From the NCBI GenBank assembly GCA_021157815.1, contig JAGGVT010000193.1:1-15002 (forward strand): 15,002 nucleotides of DNA. The letters are read 5' to 3'. The stretch is from a bacterium (GTDB lineage Bacteria; JAJVIF01; JAGGVT01). The notes below the pieces were generated by a model. That model saw nothing but the letters and a program-made list of their open reading frames with translations. It was not told where the DNA came from and made no database searches. A program made the translations under genes and the position numbers. The stretch's first letter is position 1. Every line of letters starts with the position of its first letter. Of the stretch, positions 1-7,090 are shown piece by piece.

Positions 1-160
1 CGAGAGCTTCCCACATAACCTGCGAGCCGTAGGTGATACGAAAATATCCCATCGCGGATTTAGGGTGAATACCGAATCGTTCTATCCGCAAAAAGGAGCA
101 TTCCCCAATCATGGGGTACGTCCACATAAGGCTTCAAATCTGACGTTATCAATAAACTAA
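1..160. other. Window-edge stretch with two opposed open frames, coding status unclear
   Basis: Two frames are open to the window edge here and neither is recognised. On the plus strand a frame entering from the edge at base 2 reads 52 codons to a TAA at 158-160, and would be the C-terminal end of a gene. On the minus strand an ATG at 127-125 opens a frame of about 42 codons that leaves the window at base 1. Neither has a clear ribosome-binding site or a family motif, and at most one can be real. A short inverted repeat, CCCCA-atca-TGGGG, lies at 103-116. From 161 to 369 I see only the palindrome at 201-211 and the esterase's upstream region. Confidence 0.25.
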
Positions 161-200
161 ACCGCGAACCCGCATTTATACTGAGTTTATTTGCTTTGTT

Positions 201-217
201 GGGACAGTCCCTTTTTT
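201..217. repeat. GGGACAGTCCC palindrome followed by a T tract
   Basis: The 11-base motif GGGAC-A-GTCCC at 201-211 is followed by six T. Its reverse complement recurs at 7656-7666, and the related GGGGACAGGTAC motif forms the arms of the inverted repeat at 7097-7170. To my knowledge, motifs of this kind often accompany REP-associated (Y1/Transposase_17) transposase elements, but no transposase is visible here. The stem is too short to be a convincing terminator by itself. Confidence 0.45.
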
Positions 218-369
218 ACTACCGTCGTGGAATATTCTCAGTTTTTACTTTCATTCGAATTTAACCGGACAGTAGTGCTAACATCTATTGAATTAAAATA
301 CTGTAACCTTTTTACGTTTTCACTCGACTACTTGTGTAGGAAAGCATCAGCATAGAAGGTGAAGCAACC

Positions 370-1341
370 ATGATGATTCACGTAAAACAGGCAGCAGCAA
401 TTGCATTATGCATTGTCATTTTCACATTAGTTAATTTTGTGGATATCGACATTTGCTCATCGCAGATTAATCCCTCTCCCGGAGATTATGAAAGCTCAAT
501 ATTCCATGATGGATTGGAACGTACATTTTTATATCACATTCCTCAGTCGTATGATATATCCACTCCGACACCGCTTGTAATCGCAATTCATGGCGGTGGT
601 GGAACAGGATTTCATATGGTGCGGCTTACATTTGGACGATTTAATTCACTATCTGAAGAAGAGGGCTTCATTGTTGTTTATCCAGACGGTATCGAACGGC
701 ATTGGAATGATGGGCGGAAGATTCATTATCGCGCGCATAGGGAAAACATAGATGATACAGGTTTTATGCTGGCGTTGATTGACACTTTTGTGCAGGAATT
801 GAATGTTGACCCGGACTGCGTTTTCGCAACAGGAATATCGAATGGCGGAATGATGTCTTTTCGTCTTGCCTGCGAAGCCACTGACAGGATAACTGCAATC
901 GCATCGGTTTCCAGTGCGTTGTCCAGCGAACTGTCAGCACATTGCGTGCCATCTTGCCCGATTCCAACCTTACTGATTACAAACACTGAAGACCCTCTTG
1001 TTCCGTGGGAAGGTGGTGTAATCCGGTTTGGACGGATGAGGCTTGGGAGAGCAATGTCGGCATCCGATATCGCAATGTACTGGGCGAGAAACAACAACTG
1101 CTCGGATACTCCAATTATCACAGAATTACCTGATAATGACCCGACAGATGGCACAAGAGTGCGCCGTGAGGAATTCACACAATGCGCCAATGACACGAAT
1201 GTGGTTCATTATATCGTTGAGGGCGGCGGACACACTTGGCCTGACGGTTATCAATATCTGCCGGAGAGTTTAATCGGTGTAACCTGTAAGGATATCAATG
1301 CCTGCGAGGTAATCTGGGAATTTTTTAAAGGATATTTATAA
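370..1341 (+). CDS. Secreted PHB depolymerase / LpqC-type carbohydrate-esterase family hydrolase
   Basis: A 323-residue alpha/beta-hydrolase of the polyhydroxybutyrate depolymerase / LpqC / feruloyl-esterase-like group, which cleaves ester bonds in polyesters or acylated polysaccharides. A hydrophobic stretch at about residues 8-24 suggests a signal peptide or membrane anchor, so it probably acts outside the cytoplasm. The oxyanion-hole region HGGGG is at 74-78. The nucleophile elbow GISNG is at 155-159, with Ser157 as nucleophile. The acid is likely Asp208 (TEDPLVPW) and the base His288 (GGGHTWP). The DDTGF motif at 128-132 is typical of the family. Several cysteines (150, 168, 192, 196, 244, 272, 306, 312) fit an exported, disulfide-bonded protein. 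The ATG follows a purine-rich AGAAGGTGAAG at a reasonable spacing. The gene stands alone, converging on the prepilin gene. The substrate cannot be read from sequence. Confidence 0.88.
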   Translation: MMIHVKQAAAIALCIVIFTLVNFVDIDICSSQINPSPGDYESSIFHDGLERTFLYHIPQSYDISTPTPLVIAIHGGGGTGFHMVRLTFGRFNSLSEEEGFIVVYPDGIERHWNDGRKIHYRAHRENIDDTGFMLALIDTFVQELNVDPDCVFATGISNGGMMSFRLACEATDRITAIASVSSALSSELSAHCVPSCPIPTLLITNTEDPLVPWEGGVIRFGRMRLGRAMSASDIAMYWARNNNCSDTPIITELPDNDPTDGTRVRREEFTQCANDTNVVHYIVEGGGHTWPDGYQYLPESLIGVTCKDINACEVIWEFFKGYL

Positions 1342-1370
1342 TTAACTTTTTTCTGAATGCAACAGCTAAT

Positions 1371-1408
1371 CAAAAACCCCTCCCGTTAAGGGAGGGGCTG
1401 TTTGGTTT
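1371..1408. terminator. Bidirectional rho-independent terminator
   Basis: A perfect 8-bp GC stem, CCCCTCCC (1377-1384) and GGGAGGGG (1390-1397), surrounds the loop GTTAA. On the minus strand the stem is followed directly by TTTTTG, a good U tract for the prepilin gene. On the plus strand it is followed by the weaker CTGTTTGGTTT, serving the esterase gene. Its position between two convergent genes fits shared termination. Confidence 0.85.
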
Positions 1409-1472
1409 CGCGCTTTACTGCATTGAATGAAAAATAAATAATTGCGGGTTTTAGGTACTGGATACGGTTGCT

Positions 1473-2657
1473 TTAGAAAGTACCTGCATCGTCAGTACCA
1501 CTGGTTAACGCAATGATGATACCATCGCGGAAACCGTCGGGTGCACCATAAAGCCAATCCCCTGAGGATGGGCTAAGGTACGGGTAATACGGCATCGTGT
1601 CTCTCTCGCCACCGCCAAAAATCTCGGGGCTGGAGAACAGGATTGGTGTGGAATCCGTGCGTGTGTAGTTCGGATGTGGTTCGTATGTTCCACCACCATA
1701 ATAGCCCATAAGGTTGTTGATCGCCATACCGTCAACATCGGTAAGCCGGATCAAGTCCATGCCGTCTGTCCTCATCGAACCATATCCACCGAGGAAATAT
1801 CGGTCGATGCGCGTGTACTGGAAGTCCCAGATATAGCGCATGTTCGGATTGGAGAGTGTATCGATAAGGAAGTTCTGTGGGAACAGATATGTTCCACCAG
1901 AACGGTAGAAGAATTCACCGGGCCAGAATGCTTTCAGGGTTACGCCTGAATCCGGGTCGCTGGTCGCGATACCGGAGCTGGTATCGCTGCTGAAGCGAAG
2001 CCATTCAGGAATACCACCCATCGCATAGAACGGGTTCGCTGGTGTTTGACGGTTGACCATGCCAACATAGTTATTCTCCGCTTCATCAAGGAAACAGTTC
2101 TTTATACGGGTCAGTCCGACTGATCCGTTGGGATATTGTTTCCAGAGGTATCGTGGGTCTTCAAGAATATTACCCATGATCTCTCCTGCGAAACCAAACC
2201 TGGGGTCACCGTCGCCTATCACACAAGGTGCCGGAGCAGTCCATCGGATGATTGTGGAGAGTCCCTCTCCGTCATTCATGAACGCGCAGCGTGGGTATGT
2301 GTACATGTAACCGAGATGAATAAGAGGATCGAACGGTGGATGTGCTGTTCCCTCATTTGATCCATCCCATGCCTCGTGAACGCTGGGCCACATGGTTTTG
2401 CAGCCAATATCTTCTACTGGAGTCCAGCCTTTTTCGTCTCCACCCCAAATCATCTTGGGATACTGTCCACCGTGGTCAACAGCATACCTTTCAAGGGCGA
2501 TTTGAATTGAGTGAACGTTGGCTTTAACCTCTGCTTCACGTGCTTTGTCTTTCGCCTTGATGTAGTTGGGGAGAGCGATAGCGGCTAGGATTCCAATGAT
2601 GGTTATTACCACCAAAAGTTCGATAAGGGTGAATCCCTTATCTTGAATTCTCGACAT
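1473..2657 (-). CDS. Long type II secretion / type IV pilin-like prepilin
   Basis: A prepilin-type protein of 394 residues. It has a short basic leader ending at Gly8, the cleavage/methylation motif KG|FTLIELLVVITI with mature Glu5 (residue 13), and a hydrophobic helix to about residue 29 ending in ALPNY. The polar helix that follows (KAKDKAREAEVKANVHSIQ) is that of GspG-type major pseudopilins. A prepilin peptidase would be expected to cut and N-methylate it before assembly into a pseudopilus or pilus. GspG-like proteins are usually about 140-170 residues. Here about 330 residues follow the stem, rich in Gly, Tyr, Trp and Pro, with no domain I recognise. The ATG at 2657 is chosen because AGGAGT at 2670-2665 sits 7 nt upstream; the in-frame GTG at 2666 overlaps that site. 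No secretion or pilus machinery genes are nearby, so it is an orphan. Confidence 0.9.
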   Translation of the reverse strand: MSRIQDKGFTLIELLVVITIIGILAAIALPNYIKAKDKAREAEVKANVHSIQIALERYAVDHGGQYPKMIWGGDEKGWTPVEDIGCKTMWPSVHEAWDGSNEGTAHPPFDPLIHLGYMYTYPRCAFMNDGEGLSTIIRWTAPAPCVIGDGDPRFGFAGEIMGNILEDPRYLWKQYPNGSVGLTRIKNCFLDEAENNYVGMVNRQTPANPFYAMGGIPEWLRFSSDTSSGIATSDPDSGVTLKAFWPGEFFYRSGGTYLFPQNFLIDTLSNPNMRYIWDFQYTRIDRYFLGGYGSMRTDGMDLIRLTDVDGMAINNLMGYYGGGTYEPHPNYTRTDSTPILFSSPEIFGGGERDTMPYYPYLSPSSGDWLYGAPDGFRDGIIIALTSGTDDAGTF

Positions 2658-2664
2658 CTGTATC

Positions 2665-2670
2665 ACTCCT
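2665..2670 (-). promoter_or_regulatory. Shine-Dalgarno AGGAGT that sets the prepilin start
   Basis: AGGAGT reads on the minus strand 7 nt before the ATG at 2657-2655. The upstream in-frame GTG overlaps this element and therefore cannot use it, so the shorter form starting MSRIQDKG is favoured. That form also gives the short leader normal for this class. Confidence 0.75.
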
Positions 2671-2706
2671 AATGTTGAAATAAATAAAAACGCGCAAAAC
2701 CATACA

Positions 2707-2735
2707 TATATAATCCATCAACCTGAATTTCTCAA
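2707..2735 (-). promoter_or_regulatory. Candidate sigma70-type promoter of the prepilin gene
   Basis: On the minus strand TTGAGA (2735-2730) is followed after 17 bp by TATATA (2712-2707), about 50 bp upstream of the prepilin ATG. The -35 matches the consensus at five of six bases and the spacing is ideal. The region is AT-rich, so a chance match is possible. Confidence 0.45.
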
Positions 2736-2888
2736 TCCAGACAATGGAATTATATACTCTGATTATACATTAATCGCTCTAATATGTATAGAGCTTTCGA
2801 TATGTATTTGATGCGAAAATTGGAGCGACCCGACGGGTACGTCCCTGCAACAATCAACCATCTAATGCATTCAACAGCTCCATATCGC

Positions 2889-3557
2889 CTATTTTATCTG
2901 GCAGGCGCCCAGATGGCTCAGGGCGACATCCAAATCATGCCCCTGAGGATCAAGGTCGATATACTTCTGCCAGTTTTCCGCCGCTTCCTTGAATCGGTTT
3001 GAGTGCTCAAGAGAAAGAGCAAGATTCATATATGCGGTCTTGTTCGTTTTATCATGCTCAATGCCCATCTGGAAATTGTAGATCGCGTCATGATAGTTCT
3101 CTTCCGCGAAATGAGTCAGGCCAAGATTGATATAGGCTCCAGCGTGAGTTGTGTCCAGATCAAGCGCGGCGTTGTAATGGGTTCTTGCCATGCGATAATT
3201 TGCTTCCTTACGGAAACAATTCGCGAGCTGGAACTGCGCCTCGGCGCTTTTGGCATCAAGCTCCACACCTTTTTTGAAATGATTTTTCGCCTCATCATAC
3301 TTGCCCGCTTTGTAAAGCAGTCCGCCGTATGTGAGAATCAGGCTCATTTCGCGTGGATTTGCCTCGATGCCTTTTTGAAAATATTCTTTCGCACTATCCA
3401 GGTCTTTTGTAATGAAGGCGACTTTGATCAACGCCTTCACTGCCTCCATGTTTGACTGGTCCAAACTGAGCGCTTCCTCGAGTTTTGCCTTTCCCTCATC
3501 GAGCTTTTTATTGCGGCACAGCTCAAGACCTTCTTTGACTAATGTTTCTGACGACAC
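2889..3557 (-). CDS. TPR (tetratricopeptide) repeat protein
   Basis: A 222-residue protein made almost wholly of six consecutive 34-residue TPR units (about 3-36, 37-70, 71-104, 105-138, 139-172, 173-206) and a short C-terminal helix. The units keep the TPR pattern of small residues and paired helices, for example the stretch AYINLGLTHFAEENYHDAI. TPR arrays form a superhelical groove that binds partner proteins. No signal peptide or membrane segment is seen, so a cytoplasmic scaffold is likely. The start is GTG at 3557, preceded by GGAGG (3572-3568) at a slightly long 10-nt spacing; an out-of-frame ATG between them opens only 13 codons. It lies 163 bp downstream of yraN on the same strand and may be co-transcribed. 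The specific partner is unknown. Confidence 0.88.
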   Translation of the reverse strand: MSSETLVKEGLELCRNKKLDEGKAKLEEALSLDQSNMEAVKALIKVAFITKDLDSAKEYFQKGIEANPREMSLILTYGGLLYKAGKYDEAKNHFKKGVELDAKSAEAQFQLANCFRKEANYRMARTHYNAALDLDTTHAGAYINLGLTHFAEENYHDAIYNFQMGIEHDKTNKTAYMNLALSLEHSNRFKEAAENWQKYIDLDPQGHDLDVALSHLGACQIK

Positions 3558-3720
3558 TTTGCATAAACCTCCGTGGTAATGAGTTTATGATGGTTATAAC
3601 AAATAAAATGTATAACAAATCACTACATAATAATTATCTGCACAAATTAATTGCCCCACATGACTGGAGCGTGAAATAGTTTTACATTTCAAACGGGATT
3701 TTGCAATCACTTTTTGAATT

Positions 3721-4071
3721 TCAGTAATTATCTTCTACCAGTTCAATTACCACATCCTCCTTTGACGGGTCTCCCGTTATACCCAGCACCATAAATGAAA
3801 TCTGGCTGTCTGTCTCATTCAGGGCAATATATGCCTCGGCAATCTGCCTTTGTCTTTTTCTCTGATGTTCCGAATATCCCTCTTTGAAATCAGCGCGTTT
3901 CCGCGTTTTAACCTCGATAAAATAAAGCACATCACCCTTTTTCGCAATGATATCAATTTCACCTGTACGGCATCTGTAATTTCTATCGACAATAATATAG
4001 CAGTTATTCAGTAGATATGCCACTGCCGCATCCTCGCCTGATTTCCCCAGTTCTTTACGTTTATCCGTCAT
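3721..4071 (-). CDS. yraN: YraN / UPF0102 family nuclease-like protein
   Basis: A 116-residue protein matching the YraN (UPF0102) family, which has a restriction-endonuclease-like fold related to Holliday-junction resolvases; its cellular role is not settled. The core motifs are present: an N-terminal GKSGEDAA helix with Glu13, then GEIDIIA (37-43) with Asp40, then FIEVKTR (51-57) carrying the E-x-K pair Glu53/Lys55, followed by a basic helix KRQRQIAEAYI. Length is normal for the family. The ATG at 4071 has no clear Shine-Dalgarno. Elsewhere yraN is often near rnhB, lepB or rplS, so its placement beside a divergent signal peptidase gene is in keeping with that. Confidence 0.9.
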   Translation of the reverse strand: MTDKRKELGKSGEDAAVAYLLNNCYIIVDRNYRCRTGEIDIIAKKGDVLYFIEVKTRKRADFKEGYSEHQRKRQRQIAEAYIALNETDSQISFMVLGITGDPSKEDVVIELVEDNY

Positions 4072-4172
4072 TTAATGAATAGCCAACCAATGCTCATTGA
4101 TATCAAATAGAATTTCAATTAAATCCCAGTGATATTACCATAACCATACCACACTACTCAACCAGTCAACTT

Positions 4173-4364
4173 ACCAACCTGCAAACCTGCTAACCTGCAA
4201 ACCTGCTAACCTGTTAACCTGCAAACCTACTAACCTGCTAACCTACTAACCTGCTAACCTGCTAACCTGCTAACCTGCTAACCTGCTAACCTGCAAACCT
4301 GCAAACCTGCTAACCTGCTAACCTGCTAACCTGCTAACCTGCTAACCTGCTAACCTGCTAACCT
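4173..4364. repeat. Tandem array of 24 eight-base units (consensus GCTAACCT)
   Basis: Twenty-four uninterrupted 8-bp units run from 4173 to 4364 without any phase shift. By hand count, 15 are GCTAACCT, five GCAAACCT, two ACTAACCT, one GTTAACCT and one ACCAACCT. The right half is nearly homogeneous, with seven identical units at 4309-4364, and ends in a T7 run. The left end decays into degenerate copies from about 4157. Because the unit is not a multiple of three it cycles through all frames, and TAA or TAG stops occur on both strands, so it is non-coding. It fills most of the 360-bp gap between the divergent yraN and signal peptidase genes. The remaining unique sequence (4072-4156, 4371-4452) must hold both promoters. 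Confidence 0.95.
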
Positions 4365-4452
4365 TTTTTTATTTGAACTCTACTTGAGTTGAATTCATCG
4401 TAATTTCGTTTAAACTATATGGTTTGCTGAAAACTTGATGAAAGGGGAAACT

Positions 4453-6126
4453 GTGCCTACATCATTTTTGGATGATTATATTTCTTTAGAGTTGTTTCCA
4501 AAGAAACTTTCCGCGGATGGGAAAAGCATAGGGCATTTTGTCATCACCACCAATGACCCGAAAAAGCGTTCAATTGACGGCTCCTATCCGATTCAGGTCG
4601 CGATGAGAAACGCCGCGATTATAACGAAATCGAACAATCCTGCCGCACAGTCCGAGAATGATTCACAGCATCGGAAGGTTTCCTTTCTGACTACAGACAA
4701 CGAACTTCGAATAAATTATATCCCGGATAAAAACACAGAGGAATCAGACCTTTTCATATCGACGCCGTGGGGGGATATTGAACAGAGAATCAAATTCACA
4801 ACCGGCTTAAAACATTCAATCAGCGAAACAATGGAGTGCATGATTTACGCTTTCATTATCGCTATCATTTTCCGCTATCTTCTTTTCTCCGCGTTTTTCA
4901 TTCCATCGCAATCAATGAAAAACACGCTAGATATCGGCGACAGGATAATCGCCAGCAAGATTGTTTACACTCTGCGTGACCCCAGGAATCAGGAAGTCGT
5001 GATTTTTAATACCTTTTCACCAAAAGAAAGAATGGCGAAATTCCATCTTGAAAGTTCCATTCATTTCGACCCGATAAGGAATCTTCGTGAGCCTGATTAT
5101 TACAAGGATGCCGGCGAGCTTGTCAAGGCGATTGTTGACGCGGATTTCAGGGACAGGGTGGAAATACGGGATGACGCTTTTTATGTAAACAACTTGTGCA
5201 TGGGGTTTCCGCAAAATTCAGACGATCCCGGAAAACTCGAAATCGATGGCAAGTTCTTCGCCTATGGTGAAATTATCAATGACGATATCACTCTCCCCGA
5301 CCAGTTCCTTGGCTCACTCTACATAATCGGCAATCATCTAATGCTGGGCGACAATCGAATCGACCTTGGGCAGGTGGACGTTTACTATCCGCTCGGCAAT
5401 CCCGGTTATGTCATGTACAAGAGCCAGATGCCGAGGAATTTGATTCTGGATGCCATCAAAGCGGGTTTCTTCAAATTGATAGGTAGAAAACCGCAGCTTC
5501 TTGTCGGTGAAAATCAGGTTATCGGCGATTTGATTCTCAAAGGGCGGGACTGGACCATCTTCGGTCAGCCTCTCGATTTGAACATGAACAGGCGACCCCT
5601 GCGATTTTCGCTGCCATACCAGGGTAGAAACCAAAACAGAATCGAACTTGGCAGAATGTATGTCGAGAACGGAGTTATTGTTTTGAAAAATGGCGACAAA
5701 ATACTTAAGCGATTCGGCCAACCGATTTTACGCGATGATATCGCTCTCATCAATGGCCAGCTTCTTGGGTACGTGCGTAAAACGGATGACGGTTTCACAA
5801 TAAACAGCCTCCCGCTGACAACACTGTGGGAAACTCGGGATTTTATCAAACGGTGCATCGCTGTCCCCGGTGATGAATTGAAAATCGAAAATGGCAAGGT
5901 GTTCATTAACGGTGAACCGTTGAATGAACCATACCTCGATGATGAAAACATGCGCTATGATGATTTCGGACCTATCACAATCCCTGAAGGCCGCTATTTC
6001 ATGATGGGCGACAATCGCAATAACTCAAAGGACAGCCGGTATCTGGGCCCTGTCCTCAGGGAGAACATACGGGGAAAAGCCATGCTCGTATTCTACCCCT
6101 TCAATAGAGTCAAAAGCGTGCGTTGA
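4453..6126 (+). CDS. lepB: Enlarged type I signal peptidase (S26 family) with duplicated catalytic region
   Basis: Type I signal peptidases remove signal peptides from exported proteins with a Ser/Lys dyad outside the inner membrane. From the GTG start the protein has 557 residues, against the usual 200-320. In order: an N-terminal domain (about 1-115) that resembles a bacterial Ig-like (Big_1) fold; one membrane helix (about 132-150); the nucleophile box IPSQSM with Ser154; box C (GDRIIASKIVY, 162-172); and, far downstream, the Lys box FIKRCIAVPGD with Lys466 and GDNRNNSKDSR at 519-529. Between these, VKAIVDADF..RVEIRDDAFYVNN (Lys225) and LMLGDNRID (299-302) look like a degenerate earlier copy of the same boxes. 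GTG at 4453 is preferred because AAAGGGG lies 5 nt upstream; ATG at 4438 and TTG at 4435 are alternatives without a ribosome-binding site. Confidence 0.88.
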   Translation: MPTSFLDDYISLELFPKKLSADGKSIGHFVITTNDPKKRSIDGSYPIQVAMRNAAIITKSNNPAAQSENDSQHRKVSFLTTDNELRINYIPDKNTEESDLFISTPWGDIEQRIKFTTGLKHSISETMECMIYAFIIAIIFRYLLFSAFFIPSQSMKNTLDIGDRIIASKIVYTLRDPRNQEVVIFNTFSPKERMAKFHLESSIHFDPIRNLREPDYYKDAGELVKAIVDADFRDRVEIRDDAFYVNNLCMGFPQNSDDPGKLEIDGKFFAYGEIINDDITLPDQFLGSLYIIGNHLMLGDNRIDLGQVDVYYPLGNPGYVMYKSQMPRNLILDAIKAGFFKLIGRKPQLLVGENQVIGDLILKGRDWTIFGQPLDLNMNRRPLRFSLPYQGRNQNRIELGRMYVENGVIVLKNGDKILKRFGQPILRDDIALINGQLLGYVRKTDDGFTINSLPLTTLWETRDFIKRCIAVPGDELKIENGKVFINGEPLNEPYLDDENMRYDDFGPITIPEGRYFMMGDNRNNSKDSRYLGPVLRENIRGKAMLVFYPFNRVKSVR

Positions 6127-6153
6127 TAAATTCAAAGCTTAAAAAGAATGTAA

Positions 6154-6173
6154 CCCGGTGTCCCTTCACCGGG
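6154..6173. other. GC-rich hairpin after the signal peptidase gene
   Basis: CCCGGTG (6154-6160) and CACCGGG (6167-6173) form a 7-bp perfect stem with loop TCCCTT, 27 bp after the signal peptidase stop codon. No T tract follows (GGTCTCGTTGG), so it is at best a weak terminator. It could instead protect the mRNA end or affect initiation of the next gene. Confidence 0.45.
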
Positions 6174-6214
6174 GGTCTCGTTGGACATGTATCTGTTGTA
6201 TTATTAAGTTTGAA

Positions 6215-6979
6215 ATGATGAATTCACTAAAAAAAATCCTGATTATTTTACTTTGCATTCTCTTTTCTCCTCTGAATATACTTCTGGGTATTGTTTTTGT
6301 TTTTTCCTTTTATATGGTGCAATCGGAGGTTATAGGTTTCATACTGGGAACGTTCTCGATAAGCTCGTTGATTTCCATTTACCTGGTTTATCGAAATGGT
6401 TATTTGAAAAGAGTTGCATTCAACCTAATTGCATCAATGATTCTTCTTCTATCTCTATTCCTCGGATATGCAGGTGGAAACTACTGTCAATGTATGACAG
6501 GATTCGATTGGTACGGGCGCACCTACTCGTCACTATGGGAATTTGCAATTGCTCAAAAAAGAATCAAGAGCGAAAGCCAAACAGGTAATTACGCAAACTG
6601 GTCTGAACTGATGGAGTATTTATCTCACGAAAGAAGGAACACGCATGAAGATGCGATTCGTGATTACAACATTACTTTGTTTGAAGTTAAACCCAGATTG
6701 CTTAATGAAAACGGGGAAATGGTAACTGATTCATCATTTACTATTGTTGCAGAACCGGATTTTATCAACCCTCGTGTAAAATTTATTCCCTATCCAATTT
6801 ATATTCATAAACATGGAAACGATACATTTTTACTCTTTGGCAGCGAACCAAAATATCAACTTCGCACTTTCGCAATATGTGAAGATATGATACCCCGTGT
6901 TTGGATTGGTAAAGATAGTGATTTCGATATCGAAGATATAAATCTGGATAATTCAGAACAATGGGAAATAATTCAGTAA
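6215..6979 (+). CDS. Unrecognised membrane protein with soluble C-terminal domain
   Basis: I do not recognise this protein. From ATG 6215 it has 254 residues. The first 85 or so hold about three hydrophobic segments (near 8-33, 38-58 and 66-86). A short Cys-containing motif NYCQCMTGFDWYGR follows, then a mainly hydrophilic domain of about 160 residues. The segment SLWEFAIAQKRIKSES, followed by NYANWSELMEYL, recalls the region after the stem in pilin-like proteins, but no prepilin motif is present. The start is uncertain: the frame can be extended to GTG 6158, but that codon sits in the preceding hairpin, so ATG 6215 or 6218 is preferred although neither has a good Shine-Dalgarno. It follows the signal peptidase gene by about 90 bp on the same strand and may be co-transcribed. 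Confidence 0.6.
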   Translation: MMNSLKKILIILLCILFSPLNILLGIVFVFSFYMVQSEVIGFILGTFSISSLISIYLVYRNGYLKRVAFNLIASMILLLSLFLGYAGGNYCQCMTGFDWYGRTYSSLWEFAIAQKRIKSESQTGNYANWSELMEYLSHERRNTHEDAIRDYNITLFEVKPRLLNENGEMVTDSSFTIVAEPDFINPRVKFIPYPIYIHKHGNDTFLLFGSEPKYQLRTFAICEDMIPRVWIGKDSDFDIEDINLDNSEQWEIIQ

Positions 6980-7075
6980 CCCGTGGACGTTTCTCCGGGC
7001 TTTAGTCGTATTTTGACTTCGCCCGGCTACATATTTCAGGCGGACTCACAACTACAAAAGGGACCGCCTGAATTT
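6980..7075. repeat. Cluster of short inverted repeats downstream of the membrane protein
   Basis: CCGGGC (6995-7000) pairs with GCCCGG (7021-7026) across a 20-nt loop. TTCAGGCGG (7035-7043) pairs with CCGCCTGAA (7064-7072) across another 20-nt loop. The first starts within 20 bp of the TAA at 6977-6979 and may aid transcript termination, but neither has a T tract. The second shares sequence with a stretch inside the Gly/Pro-rich frame at 7386-7401. Confidence 0.5.
7033..7048. repeat. 16-bp direct repeat, second copy at 7386-7401
   Basis: The 16-base sequence ATTTCAGGCGGACTCA occurs identically at 7033-7048 and 7386-7401, 353 bp apart. In the second copy it encodes, on the minus strand, part of the LSPPEID stretch of the Gly/Pro-rich frame. 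The first copy lies beyond that frame's stop and beyond the inverted repeat, so it may be a leftover of a duplicated or interrupted gene end. Confidence 0.6.
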
Positions 7076-7090
7076 AAATCGAGATGCAAA

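Noticed and set aside
4173-4364. CRISPR array
   Set aside because: The units are 8 bp and directly abutting, with no spacers; it is a simple tandem repeat.
6158-6214. Upstream GTG start for the membrane protein
   Set aside because: The extra 19 residues are read from a GC-rich hairpin and precede a typical membrane-protein start, and no Shine-Dalgarno supports it.
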